From: Variovorax sp. OAS795
Lineage (GTDB): Bacteria > Pseudomonadota > Gammaproteobacteria > Burkholderiales > Burkholderiaceae_C
Reading direction: 5' to 3'
Assembly (NCBI RefSeq): GCF_040546685.1
Contig: NZ_JBEPOH010000001.1
Location: forward strand, 310,001 to 374,000
Length of the DNA: 64,000 bases
Positions 55,413-63,970 of the stretch are shown piece after piece; positions within the stretch are counted from its first letter, which is position 1, and each line of letters starts with the position of its first letter. A model generated the notes under the pieces. The model was given only the letters and a program-made list of their open reading frames with translations, ran no database searches and had not been told where the DNA came from. The position numbers and the translations under genes are program-made.

Positions 55413-58400
55413 TCAGGCCGCCGAGCGCTGGGCCGGCTGCGGGTTGCGCCACTTGGCGAGCAGTTCGCTCCAGCGGGTGCGGGCCGCCGCCAGGTTGCGC
55501 TCCTTCACGTGGCCGTAGCCGCGGATCTGCTCGGGCAGGCTCGCAATTTCGAGCGCCAGGGCGTGGTTGTCGCCGTTCAGGCGCGACACCACCTCCTCGA
55601 TGGCTGCCCGGTACTCGCCGATCAGTGCGCGCTCGGTCTTGCGCTCGTCGGTGCGCCCGAAGATGTCCAGCGCCGTGCCGCGCAGGCCCTTGAAGCGGGC
55701 CAGCAGCCTGAAGCCGGTGAGCATCCAGGGGCCGAACTTCTGCTTCTGCAGCTCGCCCTTGGCGTTCTTCTTCGCGATGAGGGGCGGTGCCAGGTGGTAG
55801 TTGAGCTTGAAGTCCTTGCCCATCTGGCCTTCGAACATGCCCTCGACACGGTCCAGGAACGCGCGGTCGGTGTGCAGGCGCGCCACCTCGTACTCGTCCT
55901 TGTAGGCCATGAGCTTGAACAGGTAGCGGGCGACGGTTTCTGTGAGCGCGGTCTTGCCCAGCACCGATTCGGCCTGCCGCACCTTGCCCACGAACTGCCG
56001 GTATTCGTCGGCATAGGCCGCGTTCTGGTAGCCCGTGAGGAACTCGGCGCGGCGCGCCACCAGGCTCTCGACGCTCTCGCGCTTCTTGAACTCGATCACC
56101 TGGCCCGGGCGCACGCGCTTTTGCAGCGCGGCCGGATTCGCGGCCGCCTGGCGGCCCCATGCGAAGGCGGCCTTGTTGTTGTCGATGGCCACGGCATTGA
56201 GTTCGATGGCGCGCATCAGCGATTCCAGCGCCAGCGGGATCCAGCCCTTTTGCCAGGCAAAGCCGAGCAGCATCGGATTGGCGTAGAGGCTGTCGCCCAT
56301 CAGCGTGGTGGCGGCGGCATCGGCGTCGAAGGTGCCGAGCGCTTCCGGGCCGACGACCCGCGCGATCTGGTTCGCGCAGTCGTCCTGCGGATTGACCCAG
56401 TTGGCGTTGCGCACGAAGGCGGCCGTGGGCGTGCTGTGGGTATTGAGCGCCACGTGCGTGCGGCCTTCGCGCATGCGCGCCAGGGTTTCCGCGTTGACGG
56501 CCACCAGCGGATCGGCCGCCAGGATCAGGTCGGCCGCGGCGGTGCCCACGCGGGTGGTGCGGATCGCGTCCTGGGAGGCGCCGATGAGCGCATGGCTCCA
56601 GGTGGCGCCGCCCTTCTGCGCGAGCCCGGCGGCGTCTTGCGTGACGATGCCCTTGCCCTCGATGTGCGCCGCCATGCCCAGCAGCTGGCCGATGGTGATG
56701 ACGCCCGTGCCGCCGACGCCGGCGACCACGATGCCCCAGACCTGGTCTTCGGCCAGCGCCGGCACGACCGGGTCGGCCAGCGGACCGAGTTCGAACGGCG
56801 AATCGGCCTTGTTCCTGGACTTTTTCTTGAGCTGGCCGCCTTCGACCGTGACGAAGCTGGGGCAGAAGCCCTTGAGGCAGCTCATGTCCTTGTTGCAGCT
56901 GCTCTGGTTGATGGTGCGCTTGCGGCCGAACTCGGTCTCGAGCGGCTCCACCGACAGGCAGTTGCTCTTCACGCTGCAGTCGCCGCAGCCTTCGCAGACC
57001 AGGTCGTTGATGACCACGCGCTTGGCGGGATCGACGGCCGTGCCCCGCTTGCGGCGGCGGCGCTTCTCGGTGGCGCAGGTCTGGTCGTAGATGATGGCCG
57101 TGGTGCCGGCGATCTCGCGGAACTCGCGCTGGATCTCGTCGAGCAGGTCGCGATGCTTCACCGCCACATGGTCGCCGGGGATGGTCACGCCTTCGTATTT
57201 CTCGGGCTCGTCGGTCACGATGACGACCTTCTTCGCGCCTTCGGCATGCAGGCTCTCGGCAATCTGCAGCACCGAGTGGCCCTCGGGCCGCTCGCCGACC
57301 TGCTGGCCACCGGTCATGGCGACGGCGTCGTTGTAGAGGATCTTGTAGGTGATGTTCACGCCCGCGGCAATGCTCTGCCGGATGGCGAGCAGCCCGCTGT
57401 GGAAGTAGGTGCCGTCGCCCAGGTTCGCAAAGATGTGCTGGTCGGTGGTGAAAGGCTGCTGGCCGACCCATGGCACGCCCTCGCCGCCCATCTGCGTGAA
57501 GCCGATGGTGGAGCGGTCCATCCAGGTCGCCATGAAGTGGCAGCCGATGCCGCCCATGGCACGCGAGCCTTCGGGCACCACGGTGCTGGTGTTGTGCGGG
57601 CAGCCCGAGCAGAACCAGGGCTGGCGGTCGGCGCCCTGCACGCCACCCACCTTGAGCACTTCCATCGAGCGCTCCTTGGCTTCGAGGATGGCGATCTGCG
57701 CATCGATGCGCGCATGCATGTCGGCGCCGGCCTGGTCCAGGATGCCGAGCTTGCGCAGGCGCTGCGCAATGGCCTTGGCGATGAGCGCCGGGTTCAGGTC
57801 GGCGTTGGCGCGCAGCAGCGTGTTGGCCGTGGGGTTGGGCATGGCCCATTCGCCGCCAGAGAAATCGCCGTCGAGCTCGTTGAACTTGCCCAGAACGTTG
57901 GGCCGCACGTCGGCGCGCCAGTTGTAGAGCTCTTCCTTCAGCTGGTATTCGATGACCTGCCGCTTTTCTTCCACCACCAGGATCTCTTGCAGGCCGGTGG
58001 CGAAGTCGCGCGTGAGCTGCGCCTCCAGCGGCCACACCACGCCCACCTTGTGCAGCCGGATGCCCAGTTGGCGGCAGGTGGCGTCGTCCAGGCCCAGGTC
58101 GATCAGGGCCTGGCGCGTGTCGTTGTAGGCCTTGCCGCTGGCCATGATGCCGAAGCGGTCGTTCGGGCCTTCGATCACGTTGTGGTTGAGCCGGTTGGCG
58201 CGGATGTAGGCCAGCGCGGCATACCACTTGTAGTGCATGAGCCGCGCCTCCTGCTCGAGCGCGTGGTCCGGCCAGCGGATGTGCAGGCCGCCGGGCGGCA
58301 TCTGGAAATCGGTGGGAATGACGATCTCGACACGGTCCGGGTCGATCATCGCCGTGGCGCTCGACTCGACGATTTCCTGGATCGTCTTCATGCCCGACCA

Positions 58401-59021
58401 CACGCCCGAGAAGCGGCTCATGGCGAAGGCGTGGATGCCCAGGTCCAGGATCTCCTGCACGTTCGTCGGAAAGAACACCGGCGTGCCGCAGGCCTTGAAG
58501 ATGTGGTCGCTCTGGTGCGCCGCCGTGCTGCTCTTGGAGATGTGGTCGTCGCCCGCCACCGCGATCACGCCGCCCCATTCGGTCGTGCCGGCCATGTTGG
58601 CGTGCTTGAAGACGTCGGAGCAGCGGTCCACGCCCGGGCCCTTGCCATACCAGATGCCGAAGACGCCGTCGAACTTGTTGGTGCCCGCGGGCGAGAAGCC
58701 CAGCTGCTGCGTGCCCCATAGCGCCGTGGCGGCCAGCTCTTCGTTCACGCCCGGCTGGAAGACGATGTTCTGTTCCTTCAGGAACTTGCTGGCCTTCCAC
58801 AGCGCCTGGTCGTAGCCGCCAAGCGGCGAGCCCCGGTAGCCGCTGATGAAGCCCGCCGTGTTCTTGCCGGCCTGCTTGTCGCGCAGGCGCTGCAGCATCG
58901 GCAGCTTGACCAGCGCCTGCACCCCGCTCATGAAGGCCCGGCCGTAGTCGAGGCTGTATTTGTCGTCGAGCGTGACGGTTTCCAGCGCCTTGCGGATGTG
59001 CTCGGGCAGCGGTGCGTTCAT
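55413..59021 (-). CDS. Fused indolepyruvate ferredoxin oxidoreductase (TPP/4Fe-4S)
   Basis: A 1202-residue enzyme fusing all parts of an indolepyruvate:ferredoxin oxidoreductase, which decarboxylates aryl-2-oxo acids from aromatic amino acids to aryl-CoA. It has a pyruvate-oxidoreductase-like alpha region (FISGYRGSPLGGYDQALW), a TPP-binding segment ANLGDGTYFHSGLLAIRQS, cysteine clusters VCEGCGDCSVKSNC (near residue 675) and CNKDMSCLKGFCP (near 705), and a C-terminal gamma domain VAGVGGTGVITIGQLLG. A cytosolic homodimer is likely. It diverges from an Lrp-type regulator across 186 bases. Confidence 0.94.
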   Translation of the reverse strand: MNAPLPEHIRKALETVTLDDKYSLDYGRAFMSGVQALVKLPMLQRLRDKQAGKNTAGFISGYRGSPLGGYDQALWKASKFLKEQNIVFQPGVNEELAATALWGTQQLGFSPAGTNKFDGVFGIWYGKGPGVDRCSDVFKHANMAGTTEWGGVIAVAGDDHISKSSTAAHQSDHIFKACGTPVFFPTNVQEILDLGIHAFAMSRFSGVWSGMKTIQEIVESSATAMIDPDRVEIVIPTDFQMPPGGLHIRWPDHALEQEARLMHYKWYAALAYIRANRLNHNVIEGPNDRFGIMASGKAYNDTRQALIDLGLDDATCRQLGIRLHKVGVVWPLEAQLTRDFATGLQEILVVEEKRQVIEYQLKEELYNWRADVRPNVLGKFNELDGDFSGGEWAMPNPTANTLLRANADLNPALIAKAIAQRLRKLGILDQAGADMHARIDAQIAILEAKERSMEVLKVGGVQGADRQPWFCSGCPHNTSTVVPEGSRAMGGIGCHFMATWMDRSTIGFTQMGGEGVPWVGQQPFTTDQHIFANLGDGTYFHSGLLAIRQSIAAGVNITYKILYNDAVAMTGGQQVGERPEGHSVLQIAESLHAEGAKKVVIVTDEPEKYEGVTIPGDHVAVKHRDLLDEIQREFREIAGTTAIIYDQTCATEKRRRRKRGTAVDPAKRVVINDLVCEGCGDCSVKSNCLSVEPLETEFGRKRTINQSSCNKDMSCLKGFCPSFVTVEGGQLKKKSRNKADSPFELGPLADPVVPALAEDQVWGIVVAGVGGTGVITIGQLLGMAAHIEGKGIVTQDAAGLAQKGGATWSHALIGASQDAIRTTRVGTAAADLILAADPLVAVNAETLARMREGRTHVALNTHSTPTAAFVRNANWVNPQDDCANQIARVVGPEALGTFDADAAATTLMGDSLYANPMLLGFAWQKGWIPLALESLMRAIELNAVAIDNNKAAFAWGRQAAANPAALQKRVRPGQVIEFKKRESVESLVARRAEFLTGYQNAAYADEYRQFVGKVRQAESVLGKTALTETVARYLFKLMAYKDEYEVARLHTDRAFLDRVEGMFEGQMGKDFKLNYHLAPPLIAKKNAKGELQKQKFGPWMLTGFRLLARFKGLRGTALDIFGRTDERKTERALIGEYRAAIEEVVSRLNGDNHALALEIASLPEQIRGYGHVKERNLAAARTRWSELLAKWRNPQPAQRSAA

Positions 59022-59185
59022 ATCTGTCGTCTCCTGGTGGCGGGGCCTCGTGGGCCTGGCTGTCTGGCTGATGCCTGTGGGTCTGTGCCCGGGTAGGGCG
59101 CGAGCCCATGATCACGCAAAGTGTATGCCGGGGCTCGCGACAGGTGTTTGCGTTCTTTGCCCCTGGAAAGCGGCTTTCAGAAAGA

Positions 59186-59199
59186 ATCTTGCTTAAGAT
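59186..59199. promoter_or_regulatory. Inverted repeat before the Lrp-type gene
   Basis: ATCTT, GCTT, AAGAT: short perfect arms nine bases before the ATG of the regulator and about 165 bases from the oxidoreductase start. It could be an autoregulatory site for the Lrp-type protein. Confidence 0.35.
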
Positions 59200-59207
59200 A
59201 GGCTCTT

Positions 59208-59687
59208 ATGGAAAGCATTGACAAGTTCGACCTGTCCATCCTGCAAGAACTGCAGGCCGATGGCCGCCTGACCAACGCCGAGCTTGCGCAGCGCGTGGGG
59301 CTTTCTGCCGCACCCTGCTGGCGCCGCGTGCGCGCGCTGGAAGAGGCCGGCTTCATCAAGGGCTACCACGCCGAGATCGACCGCCACAAGATCGGGCTCG
59401 GCGTGCTCGCTTTCGTGCGCGTGGACACCGAACGCGTCACCAACGACGCCACCCTGAAGCTGGAAGACGCGATCCGCAAGCTGCCTGAAGTGGTGGCCTG
59501 CCACTACATCAGCGGCACCGGCACCTTCGAGCTGCAGGTGGTGGCGCAGGACCTGGACAGCTTTTCGGCGTTCGCGCGGCGGCACCTCATGAACCTGCCC
59601 AACGTGAAAGACCTGCACACCAGCTTCTCGCTGGGCGAGGTGAAGGCCAGCAGCGCGCTGCCGCTGGCGCACCTGTCGGCCAGGTAG
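59208..59687 (+). CDS. Lrp/AsnC-family transcriptional regulator
   Basis: A 159-residue regulator: FDLSILQELQADGRLTNAELAQRVGLSAAPCWRRVRALEEAGFIKGYHAEIDRHKIG is the HTH, and VVACHYISGTGTFELQVVAQDLDSFSAFARRHLMNLPNVKDLHTSFSLGEVK the RAM domain. It diverges from the indolepyruvate oxidoreductase, so aromatic or other amino acids are the probable ligand (inference from context). The MFS gene follows in the same direction after 11 bases and may be co-transcribed. Confidence 0.93.
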   Translation: MESIDKFDLSILQELQADGRLTNAELAQRVGLSAAPCWRRVRALEEAGFIKGYHAEIDRHKIGLGVLAFVRVDTERVTNDATLKLEDAIRKLPEVVACHYISGTGTFELQVVAQDLDSFSAFARRHLMNLPNVKDLHTSFSLGEVKASSALPLAHLSAR

Positions 59688-59698
59688 CGTCGGCGACA

Positions 59699-61339
59699 AT
59701 GGCGGACCCGATGCCACCGATATCGCCCGAAGAGACACCCATCCCCCCCGCGCGGCCGCAACCGCCGAAGTTCGCCGCGCTCGTGCCGCTCAAGCTGCCC
59801 GTGTTCCGCATGCTGTGGAGCACCTGGCTCATCGCCAACATCTGCATGTGGATGAACGACGTGGCGGCGGCATGGATGATGACCTCGCTCACCACCTCGC
59901 CCATCTGGGTGGCGCTGGTGCAGTCGGCCTCCACCCTGCCGGTGTTCCTGCTCGGGCTGCCCAGCGGGGCGCTGGCCGACATCCTCGACCGCCGGCGCTG
60001 GCTCGTGGCCACGCAGTTCTGGCTGGCGGGCACGGCCATCGTGCTGTGCGCGGCCATCGCGCTGGAGATGATGACCGCGCCGCTCCTGCTGGCGCTCACC
60101 TTCGCCAACGGCATCGGCCTGGCGCTGCGCTGGCCGGTGTTCTCGGCCATCGTGCCCGAGCTGGTGCCGCGGCCGCAGCTGCCGGCGGCCCTGGGGCTGA
60201 ACGGCATCGCGATGAACGCCTCGCGCATCATCGGCCCGCTCACGGCCGGCATGCTGATCGCCAGCGCGGGCAGCGTCTGGGTGTTCGCGCTCAACGCGGT
60301 GCTGTCGGTCGCCTCGGGCTTCGTGGTGCTGCGCTGGCGGCGCGAGCACACGCCCAACCCCCTGGGCCGCGAGAAGCTCATCAGTGCGATGCGCGTAGGC
60401 GTGCAGTTCGTCTGGCAGTCGCAGCGCATGCGCGCGGTGCTCTCGCGCATCACCATCTTCTTCTTCCATTCCACGGCCCTGCTCGCGCTGCTGCCGCTGC
60501 TGGCACGCAACCTCAAGGGCGGGGGCGCCGGCACCTTCACGCTGCTGTTGGCCGCCATGGGCGCGGGCGCGATCGTCGCGGTGCTGTTCCTGCCGCGGCT
60601 GCGCCAGGCGCTGGGCCGCGACCAGCTGGTGCTGCGCGGCACCGTGCTGCAATCGCTCGCCACCGGCGTGATGGCCTTTGCGCCCAACGCATGGGTTGCG
60701 GTGCCCGCGATGTTCTTCGGCGGCATGGCGTGGATCACGGTGGCCAACTCGCTCTCGGTCTCGGCGCAGCTCGCGCTGCCCGACTGGGTGCGCGCGCGCG
60801 GCATGTCGACCTACCAGATGGCGATCATGGGCGCGAGCGCGATCGGCGCGGCGCTCTGGGGCCAGGTGGCCACGGTCTCCGACCTGCGTTCGAGCCTCGA
60901 GATCGCCGCGCTGAGCGGCACGCTGCTGATGCTCGCGGCGCTGCGCTGGGTGACCGACGTCTCGGGCGAGGAAGCCGACATGAGCCCGGCACGCGCCGGC
61001 TGGGCGGCAGGCCCGCCGGCCGAGACACCGGAAGAAAACGGCCGCGTGGTCATCACGATCGAATACATGATCGACCCCGCGCGCGCGGCCGCCTTCCACC
61101 TGGTGATGCACCAGACCCGCCGCGCCCGCCTCGGGCAAGGCGCCGTCGGCTGGGAGCTGCTGCACGACATCTCGGAGCCGGCGCGCTACGTGGAACAGAT
61201 CGTGGACGAAAGCTGGACCGACCACCTGCGCCGCTTCAACCGCGCCACCGCCGCCGACATGGCGTTGCGCGAGCGGCGGCTGGCGTTCCATGTCGGCGAA
61301 TCGCCGCCGGTGGTCACGCGATACGTCGTCAGGCGCTGA
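59699..61339 (+). CDS. MFS exporter with C-terminal ABM-like extension
   Basis: A 546-residue protein. Residues about 30-415 form a 12-helix MFS domain of the enterobactin-exporter-like/PF05977 group (FRMLWSTWLIANICMWMNDVAAAWMMTSLT, LPSGALADILDRRRWL, GLALRWPVFSAIVPELVPR). The last 130 residues are soluble: VVITIEYMIDPARAAAFHLVMHQTRRARLGQGAVGWELLHDISEPARYVEQIVDESW has the look of an antibiotic-biosynthesis-monooxygenase (ABM) ferredoxin-like fold. Substrate unknown; drug, siderophore or amino-acid export is possible. Confidence 0.87.
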   Translation: MADPMPPISPEETPIPPARPQPPKFAALVPLKLPVFRMLWSTWLIANICMWMNDVAAAWMMTSLTTSPIWVALVQSASTLPVFLLGLPSGALADILDRRRWLVATQFWLAGTAIVLCAAIALEMMTAPLLLALTFANGIGLALRWPVFSAIVPELVPRPQLPAALGLNGIAMNASRIIGPLTAGMLIASAGSVWVFALNAVLSVASGFVVLRWRREHTPNPLGREKLISAMRVGVQFVWQSQRMRAVLSRITIFFFHSTALLALLPLLARNLKGGGAGTFTLLLAAMGAGAIVAVLFLPRLRQALGRDQLVLRGTVLQSLATGVMAFAPNAWVAVPAMFFGGMAWITVANSLSVSAQLALPDWVRARGMSTYQMAIMGASAIGAALWGQVATVSDLRSSLEIAALSGTLLMLAALRWVTDVSGEEADMSPARAGWAAGPPAETPEENGRVVITIEYMIDPARAAAFHLVMHQTRRARLGQGAVGWELLHDISEPARYVEQIVDESWTDHLRRFNRATAADMALRERRLAFHVGESPPVVTRYVVRR

Positions 61340-61425
61340 ACCGTCCGGCTGCCCCGGCTACCCCCAAGGCAGCGCCCTGGGTACTGCGGCCGGCCGCATG
61401 TGGGTATCTACCGAGTCATCTTTTT

Positions 61426-61454
61426 TTGACCGATTGGATAATTTAGCTCATCAT
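61426..61454 (+). promoter_or_regulatory. Candidate promoter of the creatininase-ABC operon
   Basis: TTGACC (61426-61431) is followed after 17 bases by CATCAT (61449-61454), and a second -10-like GATAAT lies at 61437-61442. The A/T-rich patch stands out in the GC-rich gap before the gene at 61490. Confidence 0.35.
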
Positions 61455-61489
61455 CCCGCCTGATTGCCCCCACCACGAGGTACGCCACG

Positions 61490-62311
61490 ATGAACCCGGT
61501 CCCCTTGCGAAGCCGCTTCTGGTCCGACCTGACCAGCGAAGAGTTCTCCCGCCTCGACCGCGAACGGCTCATCGCGGTCCTGCCCGTGGGCGCCACCGAG
61601 CAGCACGGTCCGCACCTGCCGATGTCCACCGACACCGCCACCATCGACGGCATGGTGCGCGCCACGCTCCCTCACCTGCCGGACGACCTGCCGGTGCTCT
61701 TCTTGCCCACCGTGCCGTATGGCAAGAGCAACGAGCATTCGCGCTACCCGGGCACGCTCACCGTGTCGGCCACCACGCTGATCTCGCTGTGGACGGACAT
61801 CGGCGCCTGCGTTGCCAGGGCGGGCGTGCGCAAGCTGGTGCTCTACAACAGCCATGGTGGCCAGATGAGCGTGATGGACATCGTCGCGCGCGACCTGCGC
61901 GAGGCGCACGGCATGATGGTCGTGGCCGCCAACTGGTACACGCTGGGGCTCCCCGAAGGGCTTTTCACCGCGCACGAGGGCAGGCACGGCATCCACGCCG
62001 GCGACCTCGAAAGCTCGGTGATGCTGCATCTCGCGCCCGACTACGTGCGCAAGGACCGGTTCCAGAACTTCAGCTCGATGACCGAGCAACTGGCCGCCGA
62101 GAACAAGTTTCTCTCCATCACCCCCACCGGCAAGCTCGGCTGGCAGATGCACGACATCAACCCCGAGGGCGCGGCCGGCGACGCCACCCGCGCCACCGCC
62201 GAGAAGGGCGCCGCGGTGCTCGAGCACGTGGGCCGCCGCTTCGCCCTACTGCTGCAAGAGGTCGACCGCTTCCCGCTCTCGCGACTTGCCAACGAGCCGG
62301 CCTGGAAATGA
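61490..62311 (+). CDS. Creatininase-family amidohydrolase
   Basis: A 273-residue metalloenzyme of the creatininase/ArfB/MftE superfamily. The metal ligands are visible: VGATEQHGPHLPMSTDT (Glu, His, Asp), LYNSHGGQ (for the usual NGHGGN) and GIHAGDLESSVMLHLAP (His, Glu). The family opens lactams or removes formyl groups from purine or pterin precursors, or acts in peptide-cofactor pathways. Context with an ABC importer suggests hydrolysis of an imported cyclic amide (inference). Its stop overlaps the ABC gene by 4 bases. Confidence 0.88.
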   Translation: MNPVPLRSRFWSDLTSEEFSRLDRERLIAVLPVGATEQHGPHLPMSTDTATIDGMVRATLPHLPDDLPVLFLPTVPYGKSNEHSRYPGTLTVSATTLISLWTDIGACVARAGVRKLVLYNSHGGQMSVMDIVARDLREAHGMMVVAANWYTLGLPEGLFTAHEGRHGIHAGDLESSVMLHLAPDYVRKDRFQNFSSMTEQLAAENKFLSITPTGKLGWQMHDINPEGAAGDATRATAEKGAAVLEHVGRRFALLLQEVDRFPLSRLANEPAWK

Positions 62312-63096
62312 GCGCCGCCGCCACCCCGCCGCTGGTCAGCCTGCGCCACGTCAGCAAGCGCTTTGCCAACGGCACGCTGGCGCTGCAGGGCATGACGCTC
62401 GACATCGGCGAGCACGACTTCATCAGCTTTCTCGGCCCCTCGGGCTGCGGCAAGAGCACGGCGCTGCGGCTCATCGCCGGGCTCACGCGGCTCAGCTCGG
62501 GCGAGATGCAGTGGTCCGGCGCCAACACCGGCCAGACGCAGAGCGACCGCGACCTGGGCTTCGTGTTCCAGGAGCCCACGCTCATGCCATGGGCCAAGGT
62601 GTTCGACAACGTGTGGCTGCCGCTCAAGCTGGCGGGCCAGAGCCGCGACGCGGCCGCGCCCGTCGTGCGGCAGGTGCTCGAGATGGTGGGCCTCTCGCGC
62701 TTCGCCGACGTGTATCCGCGCGAACTTTCCGGCGGCATGAAGATGCGCGTGTCGATCGCGCGCGCGCTGGTCACGCATCCGCGGCTCCTGCTGATGGACG
62801 AGCCCTTTGCCGCCCTCGACGAGATGACGCGCATCAAGCTCAACAACGACCTGTTGGCCATCTGGCGCGAACACCGCTTCTCGGTGGTGTTCGTCACGCA
62901 CAGCGTCTACGAGTCGGTGTACCTCTCGAACCGCATCGTGGTGATGGCCGCGCGGCCGGGCCGCGTGATCGACGAGATCCGCATCGACGAGCCGTACCCG
63001 CGCGGCGAGGACTTCCGCACCTCGAGCCGCTACAACGCGCACTGCACCGCGGTGTCGCGGTCCCTGCATGGAGCGCTGCATGACGTCGATCACTGA
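62308..63096 (+). CDS. ABC transporter ATP-binding protein (SsuB/TauB-like)
   Basis: A 262-residue ATPase: Walker A GPSGCGKST, Q-loop FVFQEPTLMPW, signature LSGGMKMRVSIARAL, Walker B LLLMDEPFAALDEMT and the switch VTHSVYESVYL. It groups with nitrate/sulfonate/taurine/pyrimidine-precursor importers. It overlaps the creatininase gene by 4 bases and the permease by 17 bases. Confidence 0.96.
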   Translation: MSAAATPPLVSLRHVSKRFANGTLALQGMTLDIGEHDFISFLGPSGCGKSTALRLIAGLTRLSSGEMQWSGANTGQTQSDRDLGFVFQEPTLMPWAKVFDNVWLPLKLAGQSRDAAAPVVRQVLEMVGLSRFADVYPRELSGGMKMRVSIARALVTHPRLLLMDEPFAALDEMTRIKLNNDLLAIWREHRFSVVFVTHSVYESVYLSNRIVVMAARPGRVIDEIRIDEPYPRGEDFRTSSRYNAHCTAVSRSLHGALHDVDH

Positions 63097-63970
63097 GCCT
63101 GCAGCGGCGTCCGAGCTGCCGATGGATGCGGCCGACGTGGCCCCCTCCGAAGCGATGCTGCGCGCGCATGAAGACAGGCTGCGCCGTCGCGAATCGATGC
63201 TGCGCATCGTGGTGCCCGCCGCCATCGTCATGGTTCTGTTGCTGGCGTGGGAATGGATGGTCCGCGCCAACAACATCCCGCACTACATCCTGCCCGCGCC
63301 CTCGCTCATCCTGCGGACGCTGTTCGACAACTGGGGCTCGCTGTCCAGCGCGCTGTGGTTCACGGTGAAGCTCACGCTGCTGGCGCTCGGCGCGGCCATC
63401 GTGGGCGGCGTGCTGCTGGCGATCGCGTTCGCGCTCTTCAAGTGGGTGGAGATCGGGCTGTTCCCGATCGCGGTGATCCTGCAGGTGACGCCGATCATCG
63501 CGATCGCGCCGCTGATCCTCATCTATGTGTCGAGCACCACCGCCGCATTGCTGCTGTGCGCGTGGATCGTGGCGTTCTTTCCGATCCTGTCGAACACCGT
63601 CATCGGGCTCAAGAGCGCCGACAGCAACCTGCGCGACCTGTTCCAGCTCTACAAGGCCTCGCCATGGCAGACCTTCCGCTACCTGCTCGCACCCAGCGCG
63701 CTGCCCTATTTCATGGCGGGCCTGAAGATCGCGGGCGGGTTGAGCCTGATCGGCGCCGTGGTGGCCGAGTTCACGGCCGGCACCGCGGGCAAGGAAACCG
63801 GACTGGCTTCGCGCATCCTCGAATCGAGCTTCCGCACCGAAATCCCGATGATGTTCGCGGCGCTGCTGCTGGTGTCCCTGCTCGGGATCGTGATCTTCAT
63901 CGTGTTCGCCGCCCTGTCGCGGCTCGTGCTCGGCCACTGGCACGAGAGTGAGATGCGCCGTGAACGCTAG
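63080..63970 (+). CDS. ABC transporter permease (SsuC/TauC-like)
   Basis: A 296-residue inner-membrane permease with six hydrophobic spans starting at MLRIVVPAAIVMVLLLAWEWMV. The EAA-loop region is NLRDLFQLYKASPWQTFRYLLAPSALPYFMAGLKI, typical of the BPD_transp_1 family. GGAG six bases before the ATG at 63080 favours this start over the ATG 12 bases upstream. A substrate-binding protein is not seen in the window and may lie beyond the edge. Confidence 0.95.
   Translation: MTSITEPAAASELPMDAADVAPSEAMLRAHEDRLRRRESMLRIVVPAAIVMVLLLAWEWMVRANNIPHYILPAPSLILRTLFDNWGSLSSALWFTVKLTLLALGAAIVGGVLLAIAFALFKWVEIGLFPIAVILQVTPIIAIAPLILIYVSSTTAALLLCAWIVAFFPILSNTVIGLKSADSNLRDLFQLYKASPWQTFRYLLAPSALPYFMAGLKIAGGLSLIGAVVAEFTAGTAGKETGLASRILESSFRTEIPMMFAALLLVSLLGIVIFIVFAALSRLVLGHWHESEMRRER

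Noticed and set aside
55509..58721. Very long open frame (over 1000 codons) on the plus strand opposite the indolepyruvate oxidoreductase
   Set aside because: His/Gly/Arg/Ala-rich translation without domain features; it mirrors the codon pattern of the conserved enzyme on the other strand in high-GC DNA.
59504..61291. Long minus-strand frame opposite the MFS exporter
   Set aside because: His/Arg/Gln-rich translation with no motifs; the plus-strand MFS protein is clearly real.
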